Assembly (NCBI GenBank): GCA_002308915.1
Contig: DBWI01000008.1
Span: 4,150-21,756 of the forward strand
Length of the DNA: 17,607 bases
DNA from: Christensenella sp. UBA1242
Lineage (GTDB): Bacteria; Bacillota; Clostridia; Christensenellales; UBA1242
Reading direction: 5' to 3'
Shown: one piece after another, positions 8,180-15,190 of the stretch
How positions within the stretch are numbered: the first letter of the stretch is position 1
How the letters are laid out: each line of letters opens with the position of its first letter
Notes under the pieces: model-generated
Told to the model about the DNA's origin: nothing
Seen by the model: the letters and a program-made list of their open reading frames with translations, nothing else
Database searches by the model: none
Program-made: the position numbers and the translations under genes

Positions 8180-9298
8180 ATGCAACTTGATGTCTTTTAT
8201 TCTTGGCAATCAGATTTACCAAGTACAAAAACATATATAAGTAATTGTTTAAATAGTATTGCAAAAGAACAATTTGGCGAACATTCTATAAAAATTAGTA
8301 GAGATGCAAGAAATAGCAATGGCTCTGTAAACTTAGCAGATACATTATTTAAAAAAATCAATCACTCGGTAATATTTATTGCAGACTTGACAATTATCAA
8401 TGCTGAGTTTAATGGACGCAAATGTTGTAATCCAAATGTATTAATAGAATTAGGATATGCTATAAATAACTTAGGGGTAGAAAATATTTTGATTTTGTTT
8501 GATACAAAATATGGAAATGTTGAGGACTTACCATTCGATATTCGCCAAAACAAAATAATTAAATTTAATTCTGAAAGTAAAAATAAAAATTTTAAGAACA
8601 CTTTGAAATCGGAAATAACTCAAATAATTTCTAATATAAATCCAACAATACATGATTTCTTAGATTCGGAAATAAATAATCAAATTATTTCACACCTAAT
8701 GGAATTTACTAAAATGTTTTACTATAATAGTGATTGTAAGCAAAGATATGATTATTCTTATTTTATTACAAAGAGAGAAGATGAGATGATTGATGATATA
8801 GCTAATAATTTATTCCTCGGATTTGATTTATTTAATAACCTTAGTCTATTAGAAAATGAATTTGAAGAATTTCTTAATCAAAAAACTAATAGTTTTTTCA
8901 TAAACGAAAACGCAAATAAAATTTTATCAAAAATTGTTTTATCTATGAAATCAATATCAAAATTTATAAACTATGATCCATTTTTTTCGCAAACTGCAAT
9001 CTTAAGTAATGAGTTTAATATTGTCCCTGGAAAAGCTTTTAATCAATTTAATGAAGATAAACTAGTCCTTTTAAAAAGAACTGGAAATCCATTGAATAAT
9101 GAAGGAATAGTAATTTCTGCAAATTTTATCACGCCAAACAAATTAAATTCTATTATGGGTATATATAAATGTACTAATCCAAGCTATTTTGTTCAAGTTA
9201 TTAAAAATTATATTGACTCAATCATTGATTGGAGCAATTACACAAATGACACACTATTAAAGCAGTTAGAAGAAATAAAAAATTTTAATAAATCTTAG
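8180..9298 (+). CDS. TIR-like domain protein, candidate defence effector
   Basis: A 372-residue soluble protein. The first 130 residues or so resemble TIR-like or nucleotide-hydrolase folds found in bacterial defence loci: the opening strand LDVFYSWQSDLP (3-14), SRDARNSNGS (40-49), the strand SVIFIADLTIIN (63-74), and NPNVLIELGYA (84-94), where E90 sits as the putative catalytic glutamate. TIR enzymes commonly degrade NAD+ when triggered; that activity here is inferred, not shown. The remaining 240 residues or so are Asn/Ile/Phe-rich, mostly helical in character and unrecognised, possibly the sensor. The ATG at 8180 is chosen for GGAGGG 8 bases upstream (8166-8171); longer in-frame starts back to 8147 lack such a site. 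A weak extended -10 (TGT TATTAT, 8148-8156) may drive it. TTA and ATA codon use differs from the flanking host genes. The HEPN-like gene follows 89 bases downstream. Confidence 0.7.
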   Translation: MQLDVFYSWQSDLPSTKTYISNCLNSIAKEQFGEHSIKISRDARNSNGSVNLADTLFKKINHSVIFIADLTIINAEFNGRKCCNPNVLIELGYAINNLGVENILILFDTKYGNVEDLPFDIRQNKIIKFNSESKNKNFKNTLKSEITQIISNINPTIHDFLDSEINNQIISHLMEFTKMFYYNSDCKQRYDYSYFITKREDEMIDDIANNLFLGFDLFNNLSLLENEFEEFLNQKTNSFFINENANKILSKIVLSMKSISKFINYDPFFSQTAILSNEFNIVPGKAFNQFNEDKLVLLKRTGNPLNNEGIVISANFITPNKLNSIMGIYKCTNPSYFVQVIKNYIDSIIDWSNYTNDTLLKQLEEIKNFNKS

Positions 9299-9329
9299 TG
9301 GCGGTTTATGCTGTGAAAGATTTTTGATT

Positions 9330-9358
9330 TTGAACGACCTAGAACTTTAAATGATAAT
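9330..9358 (+). promoter_or_regulatory. Possible promoter of the HEPN-like gene
   Basis: TTGAAC (9330-9335), a 17-base spacer and GATAAT (9353-9358), placed 30 bases before the start codon. Confidence 0.4.
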
Positions 9359-9387
9359 TTATAAATATTAATAATCGAAGGTGAGTT

Positions 9388-9876
9388 ATGAAATATATAC
9401 GTGGTTGTGAAATAAAGCAAATTGAAATTGCTGATGATTTTTATGAGGCATACAAGCGCTGTTTTGCGGCAAATGACAAAAACCAAATTGTTGCAATACC
9501 TGCGTTTGTTAATGGTTTCTTTGCTTGTGAATTATATTTAAAAAGCATTTTGAGTGCTAATGATATTACATCATCTGGACATAATATTGAAACATTATTC
9601 AATAAACTACCAACTGAATTGCAAAAGACTATAGAAAATGAGTTCTTAAATGAAGCCAAAAGTATTTATGTGTTCAATTCGATAGAATTCAACGAACTGT
9701 TAAAAAAAATATCTTTAGGATTTGAGTTTTGGCGATATATTTATGAAGATGAAAACAAGGAATTTGAAGAAAAACTCCCTTTTGCTTATTCTGAAAATTT
9801 TCTAAATATTTTCTTACCTATTGTTGAAGGTGTTGCTAACAACTATGTTAATTATAAAAAGTCGGACAAAGTTTGA
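9388..9876 (+). CDS. HEPN-like domain protein
   Basis: A 162-residue soluble helical protein. The central part, ACELYLKSIL (46-55) followed by GHNIETLF (64-71), resembles the HEPN pattern (an E-x-x-LK helix and then GH-x-L). Many HEPN proteins are RNases or partners in toxin-antitoxin and defence systems. The catalytic R-x4-6-H motif of HEPN RNases is not apparent, so a regulatory or partner role is at least as likely. The start has a GAAGGTGAG ribosome binding site just upstream. It shares a cassette with the TIR-like gene and is followed by a terminator and repeat copy B. The family assignment rests on short motifs only; it could also be an unrelated helical protein. Confidence 0.6.
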   Translation: MKYIRGCEIKQIEIADDFYEAYKRCFAANDKNQIVAIPAFVNGFFACELYLKSILSANDITSSGHNIETLFNKLPTELQKTIENEFLNEAKSIYVFNSIEFNELLKKISLGFEFWRYIYEDENKEFEEKLPFAYSENFLNIFLPIVEGVANNYVNYKKSDKV

Positions 9877-9919
9877 TTTTACGGGGCTTTTAACAAAAAG
9901 TTTTATTGATACCCACTTT

Positions 9920-9929
9920 TTCCGCCAAT
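9920..9929 (+). repeat. Repeat copy B: tRNA-Ser 3' end remnant between the cassettes
   Basis: TTCCGCCAAT is identical to 8091-8100. The preceding ten bases (TACCCACTTT) also share CCCA and a further T with the tRNA T-arm and acceptor end, giving 15 matches in 20. A hairpin terminator follows 8 bases later, as in copies A and C. Confidence 0.55.
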
Positions 9930-9937
9930 AGCGAACT

Positions 9938-9973
9938 GTACGCATACTCAAAATGAGTTGCGTACTTTTTTTT
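9938..9973 (+). terminator. Rho-independent terminator ending cassette 1
   Basis: GTACGCA-T-ACTCA (9938-9950, one bulged T) pairs with TGAGTTGCGTAC (9954-9965) around AAA, followed by eight T residues. Confidence 0.85.
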
Positions 9974-10043
9974 GTTACTGAAGAATATTTTGGAATCATT
10001 ATTAGCATAAATTTATGGTATTTATACAGGAAGCCCAATAAAC

Positions 10044-10072
10044 TTGTTAAATAAAAGTGTTTATGCTATAAT
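10044..10072 (+). promoter_or_regulatory. Promoter of the Mrr cassette
   Basis: TTGTTA (10044-10049), a 17-base spacer ending in TGC, and a perfect TATAAT (10067-10072). Confidence 0.75.
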
Positions 10073-10098
10073 TACTAAAAACGAAAAGGGAGAATTAT

Positions 10099-11007
10099 AT
10101 GGAACAACCAAAATACTTTGAATACATGCTACCAGAATTGCAAATATTGAATGATAATAGAACTTATGCAAGAAACGAATTAATTGAACTTGCTGCACAA
10201 AAACTTGGAGTTACAAAAGAACAAAAAGATGAATTAATTGAATCAGGATCTCCAAGATATCTTGGTCGTGGTGGTTGGGGACTTACATATTTAAAACAAG
10301 CAGGATTAATTGAAAGTCCACAAAGAGGAACTTTTTGCATTTCAAAACAGGGTAAGGAATTTATGAGTAAAAATCCAGTATCACTAAATGTGGAAGACTT
10401 AAAACAATTTCCTAGTTTTATAGCTTTCCAGAATAGAACGTCTAGCGATACAATAAACAAGAATATTGAAAATACAAATGATACTCCTGATGAAATAATA
10501 CAAAAGAATTTTGAAATTAAAAAACAAGCATTATGTGACGAACTTCTCAATAAAATTTTGGAGCAAGAGCCATATTTTTTTGAAAAGCTTGTTGTTGATT
10601 TGGTTGTTGCAATGGGATATGGTGGGAATAGAAAAGATGCAGGTCAAGTTACAAAGAAATCTGGTGATGATGGCATTGATGGAATTATCAATGAAGATAA
10701 GCTAGGCCTTGGAAAAATTTATTTACAAGCAAAGAGATACGCTCTAGATCACCCCGTAGGATCTCCTGATATACAAACTTTTGTAGGAGCTTTGGGATTA
10801 CAGGGAGCGAAAAAAGGTATTTTTATTACCACTTCAAATTTTTCCAAACCAGCACATGAACTCTTAAAAAGACAAACAAACATATCTGTTGCATTAATTG
10901 ATGGTCAAACATTGGTAAATTTGATGTTTGAATATGGCTTAGGTGTTACAGTAGATAAAAAATATGAAATAAAAAAAATAGATACAGATTACTTTGAGAC
11001 GACATAA
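10099..11007 (+). CDS. mrr: Mrr-type restriction endonuclease
   Basis: A 302-residue protein, close to the 304 residues of E. coli Mrr, a type IV enzyme that cuts modified DNA. Residues 1-95 or so look like the N-terminal winged-helix DNA-binding domain (GRGGWGLTYLKQAGLIE, then RGTFCISKQGKEF). The catalytic PD-(D/E)xK-type domain has E162 in YFFEKLV, D190 to G195 (DDGIDG) and Q210-A-K212 (LQAKRY), then FVGALGLQGAKKGIFITTS and LIDGQTLVNLM, all typical of Mrr. All catalytic positions are present, so it is probably active. GGGAGA lies 5 bases before the ATG and a strong promoter lies upstream. A trypsin-like protease gene follows 48 bases downstream and probably shares the transcript. No adjacent methyltransferase is present, as expected for a modification-dependent nuclease. 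Confidence 0.92.
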   Translation: MEQPKYFEYMLPELQILNDNRTYARNELIELAAQKLGVTKEQKDELIESGSPRYLGRGGWGLTYLKQAGLIESPQRGTFCISKQGKEFMSKNPVSLNVEDLKQFPSFIAFQNRTSSDTINKNIENTNDTPDEIIQKNFEIKKQALCDELLNKILEQEPYFFEKLVVDLVVAMGYGGNRKDAGQVTKKSGDDGIDGIINEDKLGLGKIYLQAKRYALDHPVGSPDIQTFVGALGLQGAKKGIFITTSNFSKPAHELLKRQTNISVALIDGQTLVNLMFEYGLGVTVDKKYEIKKIDTDYFETT

Positions 11008-11055
11008 TTTTACATTAAATTGATTTTATATTTTCTTGAATAAAGGAGTTCTCTA

Positions 11056-11745
11056 ATGAAGAAAAATGACTTATTTAAAAATATTATTGCGATAAGAACA
11101 GCAAAAAATAATTCTATAATATGTGGCACAGGATTTTTTATTAAAACCACAGAAAATAAAATTTACCTAGTTACTGCCGCTCATGTTGCAAAAGATACAA
11201 CAATTAATACAGATATTTGGCTTAAAGATATAAATTCTGGTTTTCCAATATACATAAAAATTAATCAATTAAATCCTATGGCTATGTGGTTGTATCATCC
11301 AATATCTGACATAGCTATTCTTGAAGTTAAGAAAAGCACAATAGATTTAACTCCTTATTTGTTGAATATTAACAGCTTCATAAATGATTTTAACAAAACG
11401 CCTGATAGGGAAAATACCGTAACAATGTATGGTATTCCTGATATATATACAGACTTAAAATTTGCACCTTTTACGTGTGATTGTAAACCTGCTTCAGACT
11501 TATGGGTAGCATTCTTTGATTCGACTAATAGTTCCTTTAAATGTTTTATGTTAGATAAACCTTCTACTCAAGGCTTTAGTGGAGGACCAGTCTTTTCATT
11601 TGAAAAAAATAGCGAAGGCGAAAAGATTCCAATTTGTTATGGGATTATACATGGGACAAGGAATGATAATACTGGTGGAAAATTGGCAATTGTTGTACAT
11701 AGTGCCTATTTGTTTGAATTAATAGAATATGCCAGAAATATTTAA
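11056..11745 (+). CDS. Cytosolic trypsin-like serine protease
   Basis: A 229-residue protein with a chymotrypsin-fold triad: H43 in VTAAHVAK, D85 in HPISDIAIL and S175 in QGFSGGPVF. The GTGFFIK opening (about 24-30) and the GIIHGT strand near the end also fit the family. There is no signal peptide, membrane segment or PDZ domain, so unlike HtrA/DegP it should act in the cytosol. AAGGAG lies 7 bases before the ATG (11043-11048). It sits 48 bases after mrr with no terminator or promoter between, and the next terminator closes the cassette. Trypsin-like domains accompany sensors or nucleases in several bacterial defence systems; a role as effector or activator beside Mrr is inferred. Confidence 0.85.
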   Translation: MKKNDLFKNIIAIRTAKNNSIICGTGFFIKTTENKIYLVTAAHVAKDTTINTDIWLKDINSGFPIYIKINQLNPMAMWLYHPISDIAILEVKKSTIDLTPYLLNINSFINDFNKTPDRENTVTMYGIPDIYTDLKFAPFTCDCKPASDLWVAFFDSTNSSFKCFMLDKPSTQGFSGGPVFSFEKNSEGEKIPICYGIIHGTRNDNTGGKLAIVVHSAYLFELIEYARNI

Positions 11746-11769
11746 TGTGCGTATAAAAACACTAGCACG

Positions 11770-11790
11770 CCGCCAAGCGTAACGTAAATC
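11770..11790 (+). repeat. Repeat copy C: outermost tRNA-end-plus-terminator copy (attR-like)
   Basis: CCGCCAA (11770-11776), GCG, TAACG and TAAATC match copy A at 18 of 21 positions with no gap. The upstream acceptor and T-arm bases have decayed. Confidence 0.7.
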
Positions 11791-11820
11791 TTATGAACTA
11801 AGATTTACGTTATTTTTTTT
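11781..11820 (+). terminator. Rho-independent terminator ending cassette 2
   Basis: A perfect 13-bp stem, AACGTAAATCTTA (11781-11793) with TAAGATTTACGTT (11799-11811), loop TGAAC, then eight T residues (11813-11820). Confidence 0.9.
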
Positions 11821-11851
11821 GTTATAAACTATATCAAAAATAAAGTTTTTA

Positions 11852-11860
11852 TGTTATAAT
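11852..11860 (+). promoter_or_regulatory. Extended -10 promoter of the acyltransferase operon
   Basis: TGT followed by a perfect TATAAT (11855-11860). The -35 region is poor (TATCAA at 11832-11837). Confidence 0.55.
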
Positions 11861-11901
11861 AAAGCAAAATTGAATTGATATAAGAAGCAGGAGAATAGGT
11901 T

Positions 11902-12798
11902 TTGATAAACAAAAGAAATAGTTTGATTGAATTATATAGATTTTTGTTTGCTATGAACGTGGTGAAAAACCATGGATATTTTCCGTATCAAGGAAGATAT
12001 TTTAGTCCTGGGAGAATATCTGTTGAGTTCTTTTTTGTGCTAAGTGGTTGGTTCTTGGTTAAGGGTGTTGAAAAATATATGAGTATGTCATATTGGAAGG
12101 GACTATATCATATGATAAAGAACAAAATTGTATCTTTGGGTGTTCCACTTTTGGTTGGACTTGTGTTTGGACTTGTGTATAAGTGTATGGTAGGCATGAA
12201 TGCTTGGTGGGATTTTAGTATCTGGGGTTATCTGTGGTATGTTCATGATATGCTTATCGTTTTCATTTTTTACTATACAATCAAAAGATATGTCAAAAGC
12301 AATAAGTGGTTTTTGATAATAACTGGAATTGTTTTTGTTGCAACTTCGGTTATTCATGCTTTTCCAATGTTTTATTCTTGGGGGTATTTTAGAGCATTTT
12401 CAGCTATGTCGCTTGGGATATTGATTTCATACATACCACCAATAAAAATTAAAAGAAAATGGATTTTGATTATACCACTTGTTTGTGTTTGGGTGTTGAT
12501 ACTAAGAATGTTTTTATTTGATTTCACTTTTATTGAAGATGAGATATTAAATCTTGTGCTTTATCCAGCACTCATTTATCTTACTTTTCAGTTCAATGTG
12601 CATAGTGTTGTGTTCAACTATTTGGGTTCATTGAGTTTTGGACTTTATGCCTATCAAAGTATTACAAGAGTGATGGAAATAAGTGGATATAATAATACTT
12701 GGGTATTCTTTGCAATTATTCTTACTTTATCAGTTTTAACAGATATGGTTAAAAGAATTGTGAAAGTACAAAAGCAAAAAACAAAAGTTGTTGGTTAA
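11902..12798 (+). CDS. Acyltransferase 3 family membrane protein (O-acetyltransferase-like)
   Basis: A 298-residue polytopic membrane protein, somewhat short for a family of about 330-370. The N-terminal R13-x10-H24 (LYRF...KNHGY) is the conserved RX10H motif of acyltransferase 3 proteins such as OafA, which transfer acyl groups to sugars of surface polymers. EFFFVLSGWFL (about 42-52) is also typical. About eight to ten hydrophobic segments follow. The start is a TTG at 11902, chosen because CAGGAG lies 8 bases upstream and because the conserved arginine precedes any in-frame ATG. The YwaF-like gene begins 17 bases after the stop, so the two are co-transcribed. Acceptor and acyl donor are unknown. 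Confidence 0.85.
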   Translation: MINKRNSLIELYRFLFAMNVVKNHGYFPYQGRYFSPGRISVEFFFVLSGWFLVKGVEKYMSMSYWKGLYHMIKNKIVSLGVPLLVGLVFGLVYKCMVGMNAWWDFSIWGYLWYVHDMLIVFIFYYTIKRYVKSNKWFLIITGIVFVATSVIHAFPMFYSWGYFRAFSAMSLGILISYIPPIKIKRKWILIIPLVCVWVLILRMFLFDFTFIEDEILNLVLYPALIYLTFQFNVHSVVFNYLGSLSFGLYAYQSITRVMEISGYNNTWVFFAIILTLSVLTDMVKRIVKVQKQKTKVVG

Positions 12799-12815
12799 TA
12801 GAAGGAGATAAGATT

Positions 12816-13586
12816 ATGTCTTTTCATGATTGGTGGACAAACGAAAATAATCCGTCCATTCCGCAAAACGAATATTTGTTTGGAGCAAGACACATAATTA
12901 TGCTTTGTGTTGCTGTTTTTGCAGTTGTCGTTTTATCAATATTATTTTTCAAAAAGAGTCAAAGAGCAAAGGATATTTTGTTAACCATTTTGGTTTCAGT
13001 GTTGCTGTTTTTTGAAATAACATCAAGGGTTGTTAACTTTGCAATATGCACAGATTTTTCTTGGCAAAGTATTCTTAAAATATTATTACCAATGCACATA
13101 TGTTCAGTTGCTGTTGTGATATTGATTATTGGTTATTTTTCAAAGAATAAATTGTTAATAAATTTTTCAACTTTGGTAGGGTTACTCGCAACAGTTGCAT
13201 TTTTGCTCTATCCAGCAGTGGGAATAAACAAGGTTTATATTTCTTTCACGTGTTTATATTCAATAACTTCACATGTGACAGGTTTTGTTGTCGCGTGCTT
13301 GCTTATTAATCTTGGTTATGCCAAGTTCAAATTCAAAAAGATTTGGAAAAATTATCTTTGCTTTGTAATCATGTTTTGTTATGGTGCACTTTTGGATTTT
13401 GCTATTCTTCCTGGTAGTGATTATATGTATCTTAGGAATGACCCATTGGAACTTGATTTGGTTTTCCCATATCACATATTATATGGTGTAATTTTGATAG
13501 TATATATTTTTATGTTCTATTTGATATCTTTTGTTGTTAGCAAACTTAAACAAAAAGCAGCAAACAAAACAGTATCAAAAGAATAA
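12816..13586 (+). CDS. YwaF/TMEM164-family integral membrane protein
   Basis: A 256-residue protein with about seven membrane segments. The LPMHICSV motif (about residues 91-98) and the N-terminal FGARHI match the YwaF family of bacterial membrane proteins. The biochemical role of the bacterial family is not established to my knowledge. AAGGAGA lies a few bases before the ATG and the gene follows the acyltransferase by 17 bases, so both probably act in the cell envelope. No terminator separates it from the next gene, which has its own extended -10. Confidence 0.78.
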   Translation: MSFHDWWTNENNPSIPQNEYLFGARHIIMLCVAVFAVVVLSILFFKKSQRAKDILLTILVSVLLFFEITSRVVNFAICTDFSWQSILKILLPMHICSVAVVILIIGYFSKNKLLINFSTLVGLLATVAFLLYPAVGINKVYISFTCLYSITSHVTGFVVACLLINLGYAKFKFKKIWKNYLCFVIMFCYGALLDFAILPGSDYMYLRNDPLELDLVFPYHILYGVILIVYIFMFYLISFVVSKLKQKAANKTVSKE

Positions 13587-13625
13587 AACTGAGAAAGGAA
13601 AAGTATTTTGGATAATAAAACATTA

Positions 13626-13634
13626 TGATATAAT
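13626..13634 (+). promoter_or_regulatory. Extended -10 promoter of the lipase-like lipoprotein gene
   Basis: TGA followed by a perfect TATAAT (13629-13634), 20 bases before the start codon. The -35 is weak (TTTGGA at 13607-13612, 16-base spacer). Confidence 0.5.
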
Positions 13635-13653
13635 ATATAAAGAGGTAAAATTA

Positions 13654-15036
13654 ATGAAAAAAGTATTAGCGTTTATATTAGTGTTGTGTTTTTGTTTTGG
13701 TTTTGCAGCATGTGGTTCACAAGAACCAGCCCCAAACAATAATAACGAAACTGGACCAGCTAGCACAACCAACACAGTTGAAGTTAGTTTAACTTCTGGA
13801 ATAAGAGAAGAACAAACTACATACAATTGCAGTTTTGATTATGATGATGCCTACTTTGATGGTGATGCAAAAGTTTTTAACAAGAACTTGGCTTTGTTGT
13901 CTTTTGGAGCATCAATTTCCACACAAAGCAAAAGTAATACTGTAAAATTTTTGGAAGATATTGGTTTTGAAAATATACAAGCATCAAATGTTGTAAATCT
14001 TCCAATAGAAGCACAAATTGTGTTCACATTGGCTTGCAAAGAAATTGATGGAATAAAAACTATTGCAGTTGTTATTAGGGGACTTGGATATGATGTTGAA
14101 TGGGCAAGCAATTTTGCATTGGGAGCAAGTGGTAACCACTATGGTTTTGAGCAAAGTGCAAATGTTGTTTATTCTGCACTCAAAAATTATATAACAACAA
14201 ACAACTATGGTGGCACAGTAAAACTTTGGATAACAGGTTATTCAAGAGCTGGTGCTGTTGCAAATGTTTTGGCATACAAATTACTTTCTGGAAATGAAAT
14301 ATCTATAGCTCAAACAAATATGTTTGTTTATACATTTGAAGCGCCAGCATGTTTGGATGCTGAAAGTGTACAAAGTTATGAAAATGTTTTTAATATAACA
14401 AACAAAAATGATATTGTGGCTCGCATTATCCCTGAAAAATATGGTCTTGCAAGATGTGGTGTTGATATTGATATTTACAACGTAGATATTGAAGCTAAGG
14501 TAAGAGTTTTTGATAATCAAATAGTATTACCAGAATTTACACTTGAAGAAGAAAGTGAAGAGAATAGAAATTTCACAAATCCAAGTGAGTTTATTGATTA
14601 TATTGTTTCAATGCTAACCAAAGAACAAGCAGAGGATTATGTTAGTGTTGATATGTCAACAAGAGCAAATTTTGTAACAAATGTTCAACCAACAATTTGT
14701 TATATCGCAAACTTATATTTTGGACTTAAGCAAACAACAAGAGATAGCATAATGGCAGCATTTGAAGCGATGAAAGACAATATGTGGTCAATGCTTGGAC
14801 TGTTGGCAGAAGATGGTATTTATAACTTTATTAAACCATATATTGATGCAGATGGAATTGAATACAATGATACAGAATTAAGGGCACAATGTGCAGTTGT
14901 AAACAAGATAATTGAAGCAAACCTTTCTGTTGTTTTAGCTGCATTTTCATATCAAGGAAACTTTTCATATGTTGTGGATATGCATTATCCAGAAATAACT
15001 TATGTATTACTTCTTGCTTATAGCCCAGCAGCATAA
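13654..15036 (+). CDS. Lipase-like alpha/beta-hydrolase lipoprotein
   Basis: A 460-residue predicted surface lipoprotein: MKK, a hydrophobic core, then FAAC with lipidated C20, followed by an Asn/Thr/Pro-rich linker (about 24-45). The hydrolase domain resembles class 3 lipases and Mbeg1-like proteins: the nucleophile elbow GYSRAG with S197, preceded by the VVIRGLG strand (about 132-138), D253 in NKNDIVARI, and a candidate catalytic H444 in DMHYPEITY near the end. It probably hydrolyses an ester outside the membrane; substrate unknown. The ATG at 13654 is chosen because the lipoprotein signal starts there and AGAGG precedes it. The frame is open back to 13531 inside the YwaF gene, but those residues would bury the signal. 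A terminator follows. Confidence 0.82.
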   Translation: MKKVLAFILVLCFCFGFAACGSQEPAPNNNNETGPASTTNTVEVSLTSGIREEQTTYNCSFDYDDAYFDGDAKVFNKNLALLSFGASISTQSKSNTVKFLEDIGFENIQASNVVNLPIEAQIVFTLACKEIDGIKTIAVVIRGLGYDVEWASNFALGASGNHYGFEQSANVVYSALKNYITTNNYGGTVKLWITGYSRAGAVANVLAYKLLSGNEISIAQTNMFVYTFEAPACLDAESVQSYENVFNITNKNDIVARIIPEKYGLARCGVDIDIYNVDIEAKVRVFDNQIVLPEFTLEEESEENRNFTNPSEFIDYIVSMLTKEQAEDYVSVDMSTRANFVTNVQPTICYIANLYFGLKQTTRDSIMAAFEAMKDNMWSMLGLLAEDGIYNFIKPYIDADGIEYNDTELRAQCAVVNKIIEANLSVVLAAFSYQGNFSYVVDMHYPEITYVLLLAYSPAA

Positions 15037-15057
15037 AATGAGAATTTGTTAAAACAG

Positions 15058-15086
15058 AAGCACAAGATTTGTTCTTGTGCTTTTTT
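15058..15086 (+). terminator. Rho-independent terminator of the lipase-like gene
   Basis: A perfect 10-bp stem, AAGCACAAGA with TCTTGTGCTT, loop TTTGT, followed by a T run. Confidence 0.88.
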
Positions 15087-15102
15087 GTTGTCTTATTATA
15101 AT

Positions 15103-15131
15103 TTGCAAATTATTCAAAAATGATATATAAT
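15103..15131 (+). promoter_or_regulatory. Promoter of the phosphoesterase gene
   Basis: TTGCAA (15103-15108), a 17-base spacer and TATAAT (15126-15131): the same hexamers and spacing as the serS promoter. It gives a leader of about 50 bases. Confidence 0.72.
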
Positions 15132-15190
15132 TTTTATAGAACTTAGTAAATAAGATTTGATGCAATACTAAATTGCATACATTGTGAGAT

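Larger units (their letters stand above)
8093..11820. mobile_element. Putative tRNA-Ser accessory island of two tandem two-gene cassettes
   Basis: The segment between the tRNA 3' end and the outermost repeat holds four genes with defence-like domains (TIR-like, HEPN-like, Mrr nuclease, trypsin-like protease). It is divided by three tRNA-end-plus-terminator copies starting at 8093, 9922 and 11770, giving units of 1829 and 1848 bases. Leucine is often TTA and isoleucine ATA in the first gene, unlike the flanking genes, which suggests transfer. No integrase, transposase or relaxase is present, so mobility would have needed an enzyme in trans or one since lost. The island is an inference from repeats, location and gene content. 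Confidence 0.5.

Noticed and set aside
9299..9304. TGGCGG, the reverse complement of CCGCCA, just after the TIR-like gene
   Set aside because: Considered as an inverted attachment site, but only six bases match and no terminator-like flank accompanies it.
9814..10038. Minus-strand open frame of 74 codons across the cassette junction
   Set aside because: It runs through the terminator hairpin and the end of the HEPN-like gene, has no ribosome binding site and no recognisable content.
8093..11820. Integron-like gene cassette array
   Set aside because: The repeats are tRNA ends plus terminators. No attC-type core sites (GTTRRRY with an imperfect palindrome) and no integron integrase are visible.
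13531..13653. Longer version of the lipase-like protein starting inside the YwaF gene
   Set aside because: The extra 41 residues would precede and disable the clear lipoprotein signal at 13654, and a promoter -10 lies within this stretch.
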